A DNA stretch of 64,000 bases from Acetivibrio saccincola (GCF_002844395.1 NZ_CP025197.1:1488001-1552000); one strand, 5' to 3'; numbered from the stretch's first letter, positions 1 through 9,828 are shown. Translations and numbers: made by a program. The notes: a model not told the origin generated them from the letters alone.

Positions 1-2
1 CA

Positions 3-173
3 TATATGACGGTGAAAGCCCTTGTTCAGGCGACTGAAATGTTGGTAAATAAAGGTTACAGATTCAATTTAAGACCGTATTATGTGAAAGTAAGAACAAA
101 AGATAACAATGTGCAATCAGTTGTGAAAACTGCTATCCGATGGACATTGATTGCTAAGGAAAAAAGCATTTAA
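3..173 (+). CDS. Partial small protein, unknown function (5' end outside window)
   Basis: An open frame runs in from the left edge to a TAA at 171-173, giving about 56 residues (contains TVKALVQATEMLVNKGYRFN). The first ATG is at 6, but no ribosome binding site is visible in the few bases before it, so the true start probably lies upstream. The product is basic and soluble, with no membrane segment, and I do not recognise a family. It ends 27 bp before the SymE-like gene on the same strand and could be co-transcribed with it. Confidence 0.4.
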   Translation, partial: YMTVKALVQATEMLVNKGYRFNLRPYYVKVRTKDNNVQSVVKTAIRWTLIAKEKSI

Positions 174-200
174 TCTTGCAGCAACTACAGAGGTGTTAAA

Positions 201-425
201 ATGCAAAAACGTATTCTAAGTGTTTATTATAGTTATACAGGAGATAAGGAAGTACCTCAAATAAGGCTGCAAGGCAAATGGCTTAAGGAACTTGGGTTTG
301 AAACAGGGAAGAAGATAGTTGTTTTAGCAGAGAATGGAGTTTTAGAAATAAGGCTTACTTCTGCTGAAAATAATGTTAGTTTAGTTAAAAAAGATAATAA
401 TAAGGTCTCTAAGAAGAGTTGTTAA
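201..425 (+). CDS. symE: SymE-like type I toxin
   Basis: The 74-residue product carries the SymE signature in residues 18-36 (VPQIRLQGKWLKELGFETG), followed by the short beta-rich segment KKIVVLAENGVLEIRL. This is the AbrB-like fold of SymE, an SOS-linked nucleic-acid-binding toxin that in E. coli is held down by the antisense RNA SymR. AGAGGTG lies 7 bases before the ATG. E. coli symE lies next to the hsd type I restriction genes, and here an hsd operon starts 5 kb downstream, so the association recurs. The length is shorter than E. coli SymE but usual for Firmicutes relatives. An antisense RNA could not be identified by eye. The C-terminal 20 residues are Lys/Asn/Ser-rich and probably disordered. 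Confidence 0.75.
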   Translation: MQKRILSVYYSYTGDKEVPQIRLQGKWLKELGFETGKKIVVLAENGVLEIRLTSAENNVSLVKKDNNKVSKKSC

Positions 426-444
426 AGATACAATATGTAACGGA

Positions 445-460
445 GCAGGTTAACACCTGC
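445..460 (+). terminator. Short hairpin after symE
   Basis: GCAGGT (445-450) and ACCTGC (455-460) form a perfect 6-bp stem with a TAAC loop 20 bp after the symE stop. Only a weak T-run follows, so this may be a weak terminator or an RNA-stability hairpin. Confidence 0.35.
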
Positions 461-530
461 CTTAATTGTACCCACGGTATTTATAAGATTAAATTTATTG
501 CACTTTGAGACATTATTTGTATTCTATTTT

Positions 531-559
531 CACTGCTTAAACAATAAAGCAGTGATTTT
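531..559 (+). terminator. Rho-independent terminator
   Basis: CACTGCTT (531-538) pairs perfectly with AAGCAGTG (547-554) and is followed by ATTTTT, the classical stem plus U-tract. It closes the transcript from the symE side and lies directly before the DUF4829-like fragment, which therefore probably has no promoter. Confidence 0.7.
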
Positions 560-561
560 TC

Positions 562-798
562 TTGTTTAAGGGTGAAGATAAAATTGACTATAACATTAAT
601 AGTGCAAAGTTGTTGGAGATAAAAGAGTTAAAGGGATTTAACAATGAGCCAGGGGTGTTGGAGTATCAGGTTAAAGTTGATTTTGATTTTAAAAAACTAA
701 TAACAGCAGATGATGGAGTCTGGCCAAGATTTATTATATTGAAGAAAGAATCTGAAAAAAGCGGCTGGAGGATTGACGGTGTTGGTACGGGACCGTGA
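562..798 (+). pseudogene. C-terminal fragment of a DUF4829-like protein
   Basis: The open frame can only start at a TTG immediately behind a terminator and has no ribosome binding site. The last residues (GWRIDGVGTGP) and the preceding beta-strand pattern resemble the C-terminal end of DUF4829-type secreted or lipoprotein domains of clostridia. A normal member would have a signal peptide and roughly twice this length, so I read this as a 5'-truncated remnant. The family assignment comes from the pattern only and is moderate. No partner gene is evident. Confidence 0.45.
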
Positions 799-935
799 TT
801 AGGGAGTATGTGATATAAAGTACATGCTTTTATAGCGTGCACTTTTGTTTTTTATATCAAATTTAAAAGGATTTTATTCACAATTATCGAATAGAAAAGT
901 AGAATAAACAGTTTAAAGGTATAAGGAATGATAGT

Positions 936-1790
936 ATGCTTGATAACAACTATTATGTATACAAAAAAGAAGTGGACTGGTCGGTGCTGCAGCAGGGTGT
1001 AAGCATTCCAGTAACCATACAGGTAGTTTTCCAAAATACTATAAATAAGTTTTTGCCAAGAGGCAAGTCTAAAGATATTTATCTGGTATTGGAAGGACTG
1101 ACTTATAAGGCAAGGCTTGTAAACCAGAAATTCGATGAGAGAAAATATCCTAATAGAAAAGATATACTGCAAATAAGGTATCATCCACAAAGTGAGATTG
1201 CGGAAAGACTTAGAAGCATTTTTGCTGCAAGTTACAGGTATATATTAGAGCAGAGGAATAGCCTGCCTGAAAATCAACGCAAATTCATTAAAGTTCCTGA
1301 AGAAATAAAGGAATACCTGGCTATATATACAACAGAGTATCCAGATACATATCTACTTGAATGTATTACGCAGGAGGATACAAGGATAATAAAGGAAACA
1401 ATGGTTCATGAAGATGAGCAGGAATATGAAGCAAGTATTAACTATAACACTGTTGACCCTAATGCTACTATTGCTGCAGTGAACCAAATAGTAAAGATTC
1501 GTAAACTTAACAGGGCAATAGGAGAAAGCCTGAAACTTCTTTATAATTACCGCTGCCAGATATGTGGAGAGAATATTAGTGCAAGATATGGAGTCAATGT
1601 TGTTGAATCGCACCATATAAACCCATTTGTTGAATCACTCAATAATAATTCAGAAAATCAGGTTATTATTTGTCCTAATCATCATCGGATTATTCATAGG
1701 GCAAGACCTGTTTTTGACAGGAGAAAACTAATATTTGTTTATCATAATGGAGTAGAAGAAAGGATTATATTGAACCGACATTTGCAGTAA
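936..1790 (+). CDS. HNH endonuclease with unassigned N-terminal domain
   Basis: This 284-residue protein has a C-terminal zinc-containing HNH nuclease module: CQIC near residue 207, the HH of ESHHINPF near residue 230, then N, CPNHHRIIH near residues 247-255 (second Cys and the final catalytic/metal His). HNH modules of this kind cut DNA in McrA-like modification-dependent restriction enzymes. The N-terminal 190 residues (YKKEVDWSVLQQGVSIPV...) probably recognise the substrate, but I cannot name the domain. AAGGA lies 9 bases before the ATG. The gene stands alone between a remnant and the helicase gene and fits the surrounding defence context. Confidence 0.75.
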   Translation: MLDNNYYVYKKEVDWSVLQQGVSIPVTIQVVFQNTINKFLPRGKSKDIYLVLEGLTYKARLVNQKFDERKYPNRKDILQIRYHPQSEIAERLRSIFAASYRYILEQRNSLPENQRKFIKVPEEIKEYLAIYTTEYPDTYLLECITQEDTRIIKETMVHEDEQEYEASINYNTVDPNATIAAVNQIVKIRKLNRAIGESLKLLYNYRCQICGENISARYGVNVVESHHINPFVESLNNNSENQVIICPNHHRIIHRARPVFDRRKLIFVYHNGVEERIILNRHLQ

Positions 1791-1940
1791 GAGAAGGTAA
1801 TAGTTACAAGTTTGACTTTATGCAATAAATTTACATATATGTTTTAATATATATTTAACTCCTAATGTCATAATGGTAAAATATACTTAACATTAAATTT
1901 GTGAAGTAAATGGATTAAGTTACATGAAGAGGAGGGGACA

Positions 1941-4900
1941 ATGATGAACTTAACTGAAGAGGCTTTAAAAATAATTATGGATTTGGGTGATAAAAATATA
2001 TTTGTCATAAAAACTTGTGATTTTAGTTTATATTATAGTATTCTAGATGAATTAAAAAATAACACGTTATTTTATGTTCCCAATACAGAAATTAAATACA
2101 GGAGTTTTAAAGAACTATATGAAAGTACAGACAATTTGTTAATAGATTATATATATAACTTAAGGACAAAGAGTATTATTTTGTTGTATGAACAATTTAT
2201 TCAGATAATTGAAAAGATTGATTTCAAAATAATTAACAGTAGTATAATAGTGCTTAATAATAATATTGAACGCTATAAATTTTTGCCTATAAACGAAGAA
2301 AAAGTTATAAATAAAATTGCTACTACAGATATCAACGAAATCCAAGATGAAGAAATAGATTATATGCTTGAATATTATGATGATATAAGAGTCGACAGAT
2401 ATGGTGATACACAAAGAGTTATTATAGATTACAAAGATAAAAATATTTTTGAAAATTTAAGTGTAGAGGAAATTAACTTGGTAGATACAACCCGTGCCTT
2501 ATCTATACAACGTAAAAAATATGGAGATTATGTGAGTGATAATAGTGTAGAAAAATGCTTAATTTATTTAGCACAGGATTTAAAAATATATATTAATAAA
2601 GAGTATTATAACAGACTTCAAAGTGATATATTATTGAAGGAATTCTATAATAGTTCATATAATCAAGTTTGCGTAATTGCAAATCCTGAACATTTTGATT
2701 CGTTACCTATGTATCTTAATGCATGGTGTAGAATTTTTAAAAATATTATACTAGTGGAATATGATATTGATACTAATATATCTTATGAACAAACATATGA
2801 TATTGATTTATTATTAAAAAAATATTGGAATAGTAATAAATTCCGAGAGTACTGTATTTATGATATTTATTCAAATAAGTATCAAGTAAAAAAAATTACA
2901 CAGAAAGAAATTATAATGCAAATTCTATCACAATATGTAAAATCTAAAAGCGGCAATAGTAATGAATGGAAAGATATTTTTTTTATTGCTTCAACTGGAG
3001 CAGGTAAGTCATTGCTATATCAACTACCTTCAATTATTTTAAATGATGAAAATAGAATTACTATTGTAGTTTCTCCTTTAAAAGCGTTAATGAAAGACCA
3101 ATTACAGACTATGCATGAAAAAGGGTTAACTTATGCTACATATATAAATTCAGATGTTTCGTATTCGGAACAGATAGAAAGACTTGAAGGAATAAAAAAT
3201 GGAAAATATTCCTTGATATATGTGTCTCCTGAATTTTTACAAAAGTATTCCAGTGCTAAATATCTTGTTGGTGATAGAAAAATAGGATTAGTAGTTGTAG
3301 ATGAGGCTCATTGTGTTAGTACATGGGGAAAAGATTTTCGTGCTGATTATGGATATTTAGGAGATTATATAAAAAGATACAGAAAAGAGATGCAATTTCC
3401 AATTTTAGCATTAACGGCAACTGCAGTGTGGGGTGGAGAATTTGATACACTAAATGAAATAATAGGATATTTAAACCTTATGCCAGCCCCTATCATCTAT
3501 TATACAGATATTAAAAGAACAAATGTAGATATAGAAATAAAAAAAGTAAATGTTACTGGGAATTACCGTGAAACCAAAATAAAAATGACTATTGATGAAA
3601 TCACTAAGATAGTAAAGGAAGGAAAGAAAGCAATAGTATACTTTCCGTGGAAAAGCCAAATTAAAGATATTTATATTAGACTTTCAGAAGATATTCAATC
3701 TAAAGTAGCAATTTATACTGGTGACACAAAGGGAGAAGAAGGTGAAGAAATTATTTCAAAGTTTAAGTCTGGAGAATATATAGTTGTTCTTGCAACGAAA
3801 GCCTTTGGCATGGGTATAGATATATCTGATATTGAAATAGTATATCATCATGCGATACCTGGAAATTTGGCTGATTATTCCCAAGAAATTGGACGAGCGG
3901 GCAGGAATCGAGAAATTAGAGGAAAAGCCTATACTCTATTTAATCAAAAAGATTTTCAATATTGGAGAATTCTTAAAGGAATTTCTCGTCCTACACAATG
4001 GGAGTTAAAACTTATAGTTAATAAATTATATGATGAGTTTAAATATGGTAAGAAAAAACGTCTACAAAAGTTATTGCCTTTAGATACTTTTTCATTTGTT
4101 TTTAACGAAAATGAAGTAGATAATACCGAGCAAAAAATAAGGACAGCATTATTTTTAATAGAAAAAGATTTTTTTAAAAGATTTGGTTGGAATATAATTA
4201 GCGTCTACCCAAGAGATGAATTTGGTAACTATTACTGTACAGTAGATGACGGTAATAAAGATGAATTTATAAATAAATATGGAAAATATGTTAGAGAAAT
4301 TTGCAATATAGAAGACAATATTAGATTTTCAAGAGATAAATACTATTTGTGCAAAGATATTGGTAATATTCTCGAAATTGATTTAAAGAAGTTATGGGAA
4401 GAGAAATACTATGATAAAAACTATAGGTCTATTAAGTATCTGTTTTTTAACAATAAACTCTTTGAAGATTTTTCGGTCATACCAAGGATTTATACAAAAA
4501 TAGAACTTCAGAGTTCTAAAGAAAAGGTACTAGGGCAACTTGAATATGCATTGAATATAATTGCGACAGCACTTCAAACGCAGGATAAGTTTACAAAGAA
4601 TGAATTGGAAAAGTCTCTGAGAAGGGTAGTAAGAGATGATTATGGGTTAGATGACAAGGAAATTATCAATAAACTTCTACATATATGTACTACTTTTCTT
4701 TACATGGAAGTTGGAAGTAATAACTATTCTCATAAGATGATTATACGTAAAAGAGATGAAGGCAATGAATATATTTATATTGCTCCAAGACTTAAAATTT
4801 CGTTAGGATTACAAAACATTATTAAGATATTTAATAATAGGTTCGAAGATGGGGAAATATTTGAAAAGTTTTTAGTTCCACCATATATTGGAAACTCTAT

Positions 4901-5168
4901 TTATACTTGCGAGACATTGGATTTAGCATATATACTAGAAACTATGGGATTAGCAAGTTTTATTATCAATGGTGGTCATATGCAATATGTTAACATTGTT
5001 GTAAACTCGGTTGATAAGTTAGCCACGGCATACTATAAAAATCAATTATTGATGGATATGCGAACAAGGGATGACAATGAAATCAAGATAGTCGAAAGAT
5101 TTATCAATACAGATAAGAATAAATGGGATTATATTGAAGATTACTTTTTAGGAAGATTAAATATATAA
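1941..5168 (+). CDS. RecQ-like superfamily 2 DNA helicase, long form
   Basis: The 1075-residue protein contains a complete SF2 helicase core in its middle third: Walker A STGAGKSLLYQLPS near residue 350, the DEAH box in VVVDEAHCVSTWGKDFRADY near 452, LALTATAV, and motifs V-VI in GMGIDISDIEIVYHHAIPG and GRAGR near 625-660. The DEAHC-STWG-FR-DY block is typical of RecQ enzymes, which unwind DNA 3'-5' with ATP. The first 340 and last 350 residues are not standard RecQ domains; neither RQC nor HRDC is obvious. Two ATGs are adjacent (1941, 1944); the second is better spaced from GGAGGGG. The length and position beside type I restriction genes suggest a defence-island helicase rather than the housekeeping enzyme. 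The role is inference. Confidence 0.8.
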   Translation: MMNLTEEALKIIMDLGDKNIFVIKTCDFSLYYSILDELKNNTLFYVPNTEIKYRSFKELYESTDNLLIDYIYNLRTKSIILLYEQFIQIIEKIDFKIINSSIIVLNNNIERYKFLPINEEKVINKIATTDINEIQDEEIDYMLEYYDDIRVDRYGDTQRVIIDYKDKNIFENLSVEEINLVDTTRALSIQRKKYGDYVSDNSVEKCLIYLAQDLKIYINKEYYNRLQSDILLKEFYNSSYNQVCVIANPEHFDSLPMYLNAWCRIFKNIILVEYDIDTNISYEQTYDIDLLLKKYWNSNKFREYCIYDIYSNKYQVKKITQKEIIMQILSQYVKSKSGNSNEWKDIFFIASTGAGKSLLYQLPSIILNDENRITIVVSPLKALMKDQLQTMHEKGLTYATYINSDVSYSEQIERLEGIKNGKYSLIYVSPEFLQKYSSAKYLVGDRKIGLVVVDEAHCVSTWGKDFRADYGYLGDYIKRYRKEMQFPILALTATAVWGGEFDTLNEIIGYLNLMPAPIIYYTDIKRTNVDIEIKKVNVTGNYRETKIKMTIDEITKIVKEGKKAIVYFPWKSQIKDIYIRLSEDIQSKVAIYTGDTKGEEGEEIISKFKSGEYIVVLATKAFGMGIDISDIEIVYHHAIPGNLADYSQEIGRAGRNREIRGKAYTLFNQKDFQYWRILKGISRPTQWELKLIVNKLYDEFKYGKKKRLQKLLPLDTFSFVFNENEVDNTEQKIRTALFLIEKDFFKRFGWNIISVYPRDEFGNYYCTVDDGNKDEFINKYGKYVREICNIEDNIRFSRDKYYLCKDIGNILEIDLKKLWEEKYYDKNYRSIKYLFFNNKLFEDFSVIPRIYTKIELQSSKEKVLGQLEYALNIIATALQTQDKFTKNELEKSLRRVVRDDYGLDDKEIINKLLHICTTFLYMEVGSNNYSHKMIIRKRDEGNEYIYIAPRLKISLGLQNIIKIFNNRFEDGEIFEKFLVPPYIGNSIYTCETLDLAYILETMGLASFIINGGHMQYVNIVVNSVDKLATAYYKNQLLMDMRTRDDNEIKIVERFINTDKNKWDYIEDYFLGRLNI

Positions 5169-5193
5169 GAAATTAATTCTTAAAAAGCAGGAC

Positions 5194-5227
5194 AACCTAT
5201 AAGAATAGAATCTTTGACTTATAGGTT
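5194..5227 (+). terminator. Hairpin after the helicase gene
   Basis: AACCTATAAG (5194-5203) and CTTATAGGTT (5218-5227) form a perfect 10-bp stem with a 14-base loop, 25 bp after the helicase stop. There is no clear U-tract, so termination is plausible but not certain. Confidence 0.5.
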
Positions 5228-5307
5228 TAGATATTCATTAGCAAATATCAAAAAGTTTTTAAATAACTATTATTGAATTATATATAACTTGAGCAGGAGT
5301 GATAAAG

Positions 5308-7326
5308 TTGATTAACTTTCAAGATAAAGTTAATTTTATATGGAGTATAGCAGAACTTTTAAGAGGCCCCTATAAAAAAGAACAATACGGAGATGTGATT
5401 CTCCCAATGGCCGTACTCAGGAGGTTTGACTGTGTCCTTGCAGCAACTAAAGATGAAGTATTAGAAAAGTATGAAGCCTTAAAGAAGTCAGGGCTCCAAA
5501 ACATGGACCCTGTTTTAAATAGAATATCAAAGCAGGAATTCAATAACACCAGTAAATATGATTTTGAAAAATTATTAGCTGAGCCTGATGATATCGCAAA
5601 TAATTTAAGGAATTATATTAATGGTTTTTCTAAAAACGCCAGAGAAATTATAGAACACTTTGATTTTGACAAGCAGATTACAAAACTTAATGACAACAAC
5701 CTGCTTTATCTCGTGGTATCTGAGTTTAATAAGATAGACTTACATCCTGATAAGGTAAGCAATACCGAAATGGGGTACATATTTGAAGAACTGATAAGGA
5801 GATTTTCCGAACACGCAGAGGCAGGAGACCACTATACCCCTCGTGAGGTTATCAGGCTTATGGTGAATATTCTCCTGAATGAAGATAACGAGGAATTAAC
5901 GCAGCCAGGGCTTGTTGTAACTGTTTACGACTGCTGTGCGGGGACGGGAGGAATGCTTTCAGTTGCAGAGCAGTACCTGAAAGAATTAAACCCAGGAATA
6001 CAGGTTGAATTATTTGGGCAGGAGATAAATCCCCAATCCTTTAGCATCTGCAAATCCGACATGCTTATAAAAGGACAAAACGCAGATAACATCATTTTAG
6101 GCGACAGTTTTACTGAAGATGGACACAGGGGAAGAACCTTTAGGTACATGCTTACCAATCCGCCCTTCGGTGTGGAATGGAAGAAAGCGGAGAAATTTAT
6201 TCGTGAAGAATATGAGAAAGAAGGCTTTAACGGCAGATTCGGGGCTGGGCTCCCCAGAATATCCGATGGTTCCCTTTTATTCTTACAGCACTTAATATCT
6301 AAAATGAAACAGGACGAAAAAGGCAGCCGTATTGCTATTATCTTTAATGGCTCACCATTGTTTACGGGGGACGCAGGTTCAGGTGAATCGGAAATAAGGC
6401 GCTGGATAATTGAAAATGACATGCTGGAAGGTATTATTGCATTGCCTGACCAGTTATTCTATAACACAGGTATTTCTACCTACATATGGATAGTTACCAA
6501 TCGTAAAAATAATGACCCAATGAAGGGGCCTGTAAGGACGGGTAAAATACAATTGGTTAATGCAGTAGATTTCTATCAAAAAATGAGAAAAAGCCTTGGG
6601 AATAAGAGAAATGAAATCACTGAAGAGCAGATAAAAGAAATTACAAGGATATATGGTGAGTTTAAGGAGAATGAATACTGCAAGATTTTTGATAATGAAG
6701 ATTTCGGATATCAGAAGATAGTTATAGAAAGACCTTTAAGGCTTAATTTTCAGGTAACTGAAGAAAGAATTAATAATTTATATAATGAAACAGCCTTTAG
6801 TAATCTTGCAAAGTCTAAGAAAAAGGGAACAGCAGGGCTAAAAGAAATAGAAAAAGGTAGGAAACTACAACAGCAAATAATAGAAACCTTAAAAACAATG
6901 GACTCTACTATTTTGTATAAAAATAGAGATGAATTTACAAAAGTGCTGAAGAAGGCTTTTAAAGACAGTGATATTAAACTGGATAGTGCACTTTTAAAGG
7001 CTATCCTGTCTGCCATTTCCGAAAAAGATGAAACAGCGGATATTTGTGTGGACAGCAATGGCAATCCTGAACCAGACCCAGACCTGAGGGATACTGAAAA
7101 CGTACCTTTGAAAGAAGATATATATGAGTATTTTAAACGGGAAGTAAAACCCCACGTGCCCGATGCCTGGATAGATGAAACTAAGACTAAAATTGGATAT
7201 GAAATACCTTTTACAAGGCATTTTTATAAGTACCAGCCTCTGAGACCTTCTGAAGAGATTATGAAAGAGATTATAGAACTGGAAAAGAGCATTTCAGAGA
7301 AATTGAAGAAGGTGATGGGTGAATGA
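5308..7326 (+). CDS. hsdM: Type I restriction-modification methyltransferase subunit HsdM
   Basis: This subunit transfers a methyl group from S-adenosylmethionine to adenine in the type I recognition site. The N-terminal helical HsdM domain begins INFQDKVNFIWSIAELLRGP; the AdoMet motif CAGTGGM lies near residue 212 and the catalytic NPPF near 283, as in N6-adenine methylases. I place the start at TTG 5308 because AGGAG (5295-5299) is correctly spaced to it; an upstream in-frame GTG at 5299 overlaps that sequence. At 672 residues it is longer than classical HsdM (about 500), with a C-terminal extension of coiled-coil and partner-binding character common in one HsdM subtype. It overlaps hsdS by 4 bp (ATGA), implying translational coupling. 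Confidence 0.95.
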   Translation: MINFQDKVNFIWSIAELLRGPYKKEQYGDVILPMAVLRRFDCVLAATKDEVLEKYEALKKSGLQNMDPVLNRISKQEFNNTSKYDFEKLLAEPDDIANNLRNYINGFSKNAREIIEHFDFDKQITKLNDNNLLYLVVSEFNKIDLHPDKVSNTEMGYIFEELIRRFSEHAEAGDHYTPREVIRLMVNILLNEDNEELTQPGLVVTVYDCCAGTGGMLSVAEQYLKELNPGIQVELFGQEINPQSFSICKSDMLIKGQNADNIILGDSFTEDGHRGRTFRYMLTNPPFGVEWKKAEKFIREEYEKEGFNGRFGAGLPRISDGSLLFLQHLISKMKQDEKGSRIAIIFNGSPLFTGDAGSGESEIRRWIIENDMLEGIIALPDQLFYNTGISTYIWIVTNRKNNDPMKGPVRTGKIQLVNAVDFYQKMRKSLGNKRNEITEEQIKEITRIYGEFKENEYCKIFDNEDFGYQKIVIERPLRLNFQVTEERINNLYNETAFSNLAKSKKKGTAGLKEIEKGRKLQQQIIETLKTMDSTILYKNRDEFTKVLKKAFKDSDIKLDSALLKAILSAISEKDETADICVDSNGNPEPDPDLRDTENVPLKEDIYEYFKREVKPHVPDAWIDETKTKIGYEIPFTRHFYKYQPLRPSEEIMKEIIELEKSISEKLKKVMGE

Positions 7327-8867
7327 GTAAGTATAAGAGGTATGAAAGGTACAAGGATTCAGGAATTGAGTGGATAGGGGAGATACCAGAACATTGGGAG
7401 ATAACGAAATTAAAATATATTTGTTCTGAATCAGCAGTTTATGGCTTAAATGAATCGGCAGAGAATTATGTAGAAGAGGGAGTAAGATTCATTAGAACTA
7501 CTGACATCGATAATAAAGGAAACTTAGATAATAGTATGGGAGGAGTTTTTTTACCTGAAGAAAAAGTAAAGGGTTATATTCTAAAAACAGGCGATTTATT
7601 AGTATCAAGAAGTGGTTCATTGGGTACATCCCTTTATTTTGACGAAGATAAATACGGAAAATGTTCTTATGCAGGATATTTAGTTAAATTCCGAGCAAAT
7701 AGCAAGAATTGTCCTAAATTTTTGTTCTATTTCAGTAAGTCAAATATTTTTTATATACAGATTCAATTGGCATTAGTGTCATCGACTATAAGTAATTTTA
7801 ATGGGAATAAATATGCCAATATGATATTGCCACTGCCTAGTTATTATGAACAGAAAGCCATTAGCAATTTCCTCGACCAAAAGACTGCCGAAATAGATAG
7901 TTTGATTGCTGATAAGGAAAAACTAATTGAATTACTGCAGGAAAAACGACAGGCTATTATAACTGAAGCCGTTACCAAAGGGCTTAATCCGAATGTTAGG
8001 ATGAAGGATTCAGGGATTGAGTGGATAGGAGAGGTACCAGAACATTGGAAAGTTACAAAAGTAAAATATTTTTATGATATATGTTTAGGAAAAATGATAC
8101 AACCCAATCGGAAAGACTATTCTGATACTCTTGAGTATTATTTATGCTCTATCAACGTGACATGGGACGGTATAGATATAAGCAATTTAAAAGAAATGTG
8201 GTTTTCTAATGATGACAAGAAGAAATATTCAATAAAAAGTGGAGACTTAATAGTCTGTGAAGGTGGAGATGCTGGTAGAGCAAGTATATGGGATGGTAGC
8301 GTAGAAAATTGCTATATACAAAATGCTGTACATAGAGTTAGAGAAAAGAAAAATAGTTCAAACAAATATCTTTATTATTGGCTTTATTTTCTTAAACATG
8401 CTGGATATATTGATTTAATATGTAATAAGGCAACAATTATGCATTATACTTATGAGAAGTTTTTAAATACAGTTTTAATTATACCAGATTTAAGCGAACA
8501 ACAGGAGATTAGTAATTATCTCGACAAAAAAATAGCAGAAATAAACTCATTGAGAAAGGAAATTGAGTGGCAAATTCAAAAACTCAAAGAATACCGCCAA
8601 TCCCTTATATCCGAAGCAGTAACAGGTAAAATTGATGTTAGGGATTATAAGGATGAGGGAATGAGCAATCTTAATCTAATAAAGAAAGTTGAAAGGCGAG
8701 TGAGCAGAATGAAGAATGAAACAATTTATTTGGACAGAGATATGAATCAGAGGTTCGAGAAGGAATTTGAAGCGGCAAAAAAAGATTGGGAGAAAGGCAA
8801 ACAGGAATACGAGAAACAGAAAAGAGATAATGACAAAAGCAATTTTAAACCATCAGATAGAACTTGA
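7323..8867 (+). CDS. hsdS: Type I restriction-modification specificity subunit HsdS
   Basis: The protein reads the bipartite DNA target for the HsdM/HsdR complex. Two target-recognition domains are visible, each opening with nearly the same block (KDSGIEWIGEIPEHWE near residue 12, KDSGIEWIGEVPEHWK near 228). Each ends in a conserved helical spacer (LDQKTAEIDSLIADKEKLIE and LDKKIAEINSLRKEI). After the usual C-terminal end (SEAVTGKIDVRDY) comes an unusual, highly charged tail of about 70 residues with coiled-coil character. The near-identical DNA repeats that open the two domains are annotated separately. Confidence 0.93.
   Translation: MSKYKRYERYKDSGIEWIGEIPEHWEITKLKYICSESAVYGLNESAENYVEEGVRFIRTTDIDNKGNLDNSMGGVFLPEEKVKGYILKTGDLLVSRSGSLGTSLYFDEDKYGKCSYAGYLVKFRANSKNCPKFLFYFSKSNIFYIQIQLALVSSTISNFNGNKYANMILPLPSYYEQKAISNFLDQKTAEIDSLIADKEKLIELLQEKRQAIITEAVTKGLNPNVRMKDSGIEWIGEVPEHWKVTKVKYFYDICLGKMIQPNRKDYSDTLEYYLCSINVTWDGIDISNLKEMWFSNDDKKKYSIKSGDLIVCEGGDAGRASIWDGSVENCYIQNAVHRVREKKNSSNKYLYYWLYFLKHAGYIDLICNKATIMHYTYEKFLNTVLIIPDLSEQQEISNYLDKKIAEINSLRKEIEWQIQKLKEYRQSLISEAVTGKIDVRDYKDEGMSNLNLIKKVERRVSRMKNETIYLDRDMNQRFEKEFEAAKKDWEKGKQEYEKQKRDNDKSNFKPSDRT
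7353..7397 (+). repeat. HsdS direct repeat, copy 1
   Basis: A 45-bp segment encoding the opening of the first recognition domain. It matches 8004-8048 with only a few silent or conservative changes. The two are 651 bp apart, a multiple of three, so recombination between them or with another hsdS would keep the frame. Confidence 0.85.
8004..8048 (+). repeat. HsdS direct repeat, copy 2
   Basis: Partner of 7353-7397, opening the second recognition domain. See the HsdS entry for the domain layout. Confidence 0.85.
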
Positions 8868-8903
8868 AGAACTAATGTTAACAATTAAATCGGAGTGGTT
8901 TAT

Positions 8904-9812
8904 ATGGGTGATTTGAAACTTTTTAGAATAAAAAATGAAGTAAAAGAACTTGTAGGTACTTCAGTAGCCATTGAAAAGTCTATTCAGACTTTAATTGAAA
9001 ATAATATGGAAGCATTTTTCGGTATTACTTTTCTGGCGTCAGAGTATTCTACGGGCAAGAATCATGGCGGAAGAATAGATTCTTTGGGGATAGACGAAAA
9101 CTATTGCCCAGTGATACTGGAGTACAAGAGAGCATTAAATGAAAATGTAATAAATCAGGGGCTGTTTTATCTTGACTGGCTAATGGACCATAAAGCAGAG
9201 TTTAAATTACTCGTAATGGAGAAATTGGGAAAGGATATTGCCGATAAGATTGAATGGTCTATGCCGAGACTTTTGTGTATTGCAGGTGATTTTACAAAGT
9301 TTGATGAATACGCTGTAAAGCAGATTAATAGGAATATAGAACTTATTAGATATAAAAAATATGAAGATGACTTGATTTTGTTTGAACTGGTAAATGCCAC
9401 TACAGCATCTCAAACAGCAATAGTTTCAGATGATAGCACAACTAAATCAAACATATATAAAACAGTAACAGAGAATCTTCAACAGGCCGATAAGGAATTA
9501 CAGGATATGTATTATTCAGTAAGAGACTTTATATTAAACCTTGGAGACGACATCCAGGAGAAAGTTTTGAAATACTATATTGCTTTTAAAAAGATACGAA
9601 ATTTTGCCTGTGTAGAAGTATATTCCAAAAGCAAAACAATTCTTATGCATTTGAATATAAATCCTGACGAGGTAGAGTTGAAGGAAGGGTTTACCAAAGA
9701 TGTGAGAAATATCGGTCATTACGGCACAGGAAACTTAGAGGTTAGGATAAACAGTAAAGACGAATTTGAAAAGGCTAAAGCGCTTATAGCAAAAAGTTAT
9801 GATGAAAATTAA
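8904..9812 (+). CDS. DUF5655-type protein with PD-(D/E)XK-like N-terminal domain
   Basis: The 302-residue product has an N-terminal half with a nuclease-like pattern: GGRIDSLGID, then VILEYKRA, reading as the D...ExK core of a PD-(D/E)XK fold. The C-terminal 100 residues (from YYSVRDFILNLGDDIQEK) match the DUF5655 type. Such proteins are often found next to type I restriction genes, but their role is not established. I choose ATG 8904 because GGAG sits 8 bases upstream; a GTG at 8895 overlaps it. The gene lies between hsdS and hsdR, on the same strand with short gaps, so it is part of the operon. It could be an accessory nuclease or a regulator of HsdR. Confidence 0.75.
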   Translation: MGDLKLFRIKNEVKELVGTSVAIEKSIQTLIENNMEAFFGITFLASEYSTGKNHGGRIDSLGIDENYCPVILEYKRALNENVINQGLFYLDWLMDHKAEFKLLVMEKLGKDIADKIEWSMPRLLCIAGDFTKFDEYAVKQINRNIELIRYKKYEDDLILFELVNATTASQTAIVSDDSTTKSNIYKTVTENLQQADKELQDMYYSVRDFILNLGDDIQEKVLKYYIAFKKIRNFACVEVYSKSKTILMHLNINPDEVELKEGFTKDVRNIGHYGTGNLEVRINSKDEFEKAKALIAKSYDEN

Positions 9813-9828
9813 TTTTGGGGGGATATAA

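Noticed and set aside
5925-6422. 165-codon minus-strand frame
   Set aside because: Lies entirely opposite conserved hsdM motifs (CAGTGGM, NPPF); composition is that of an antisense shadow.
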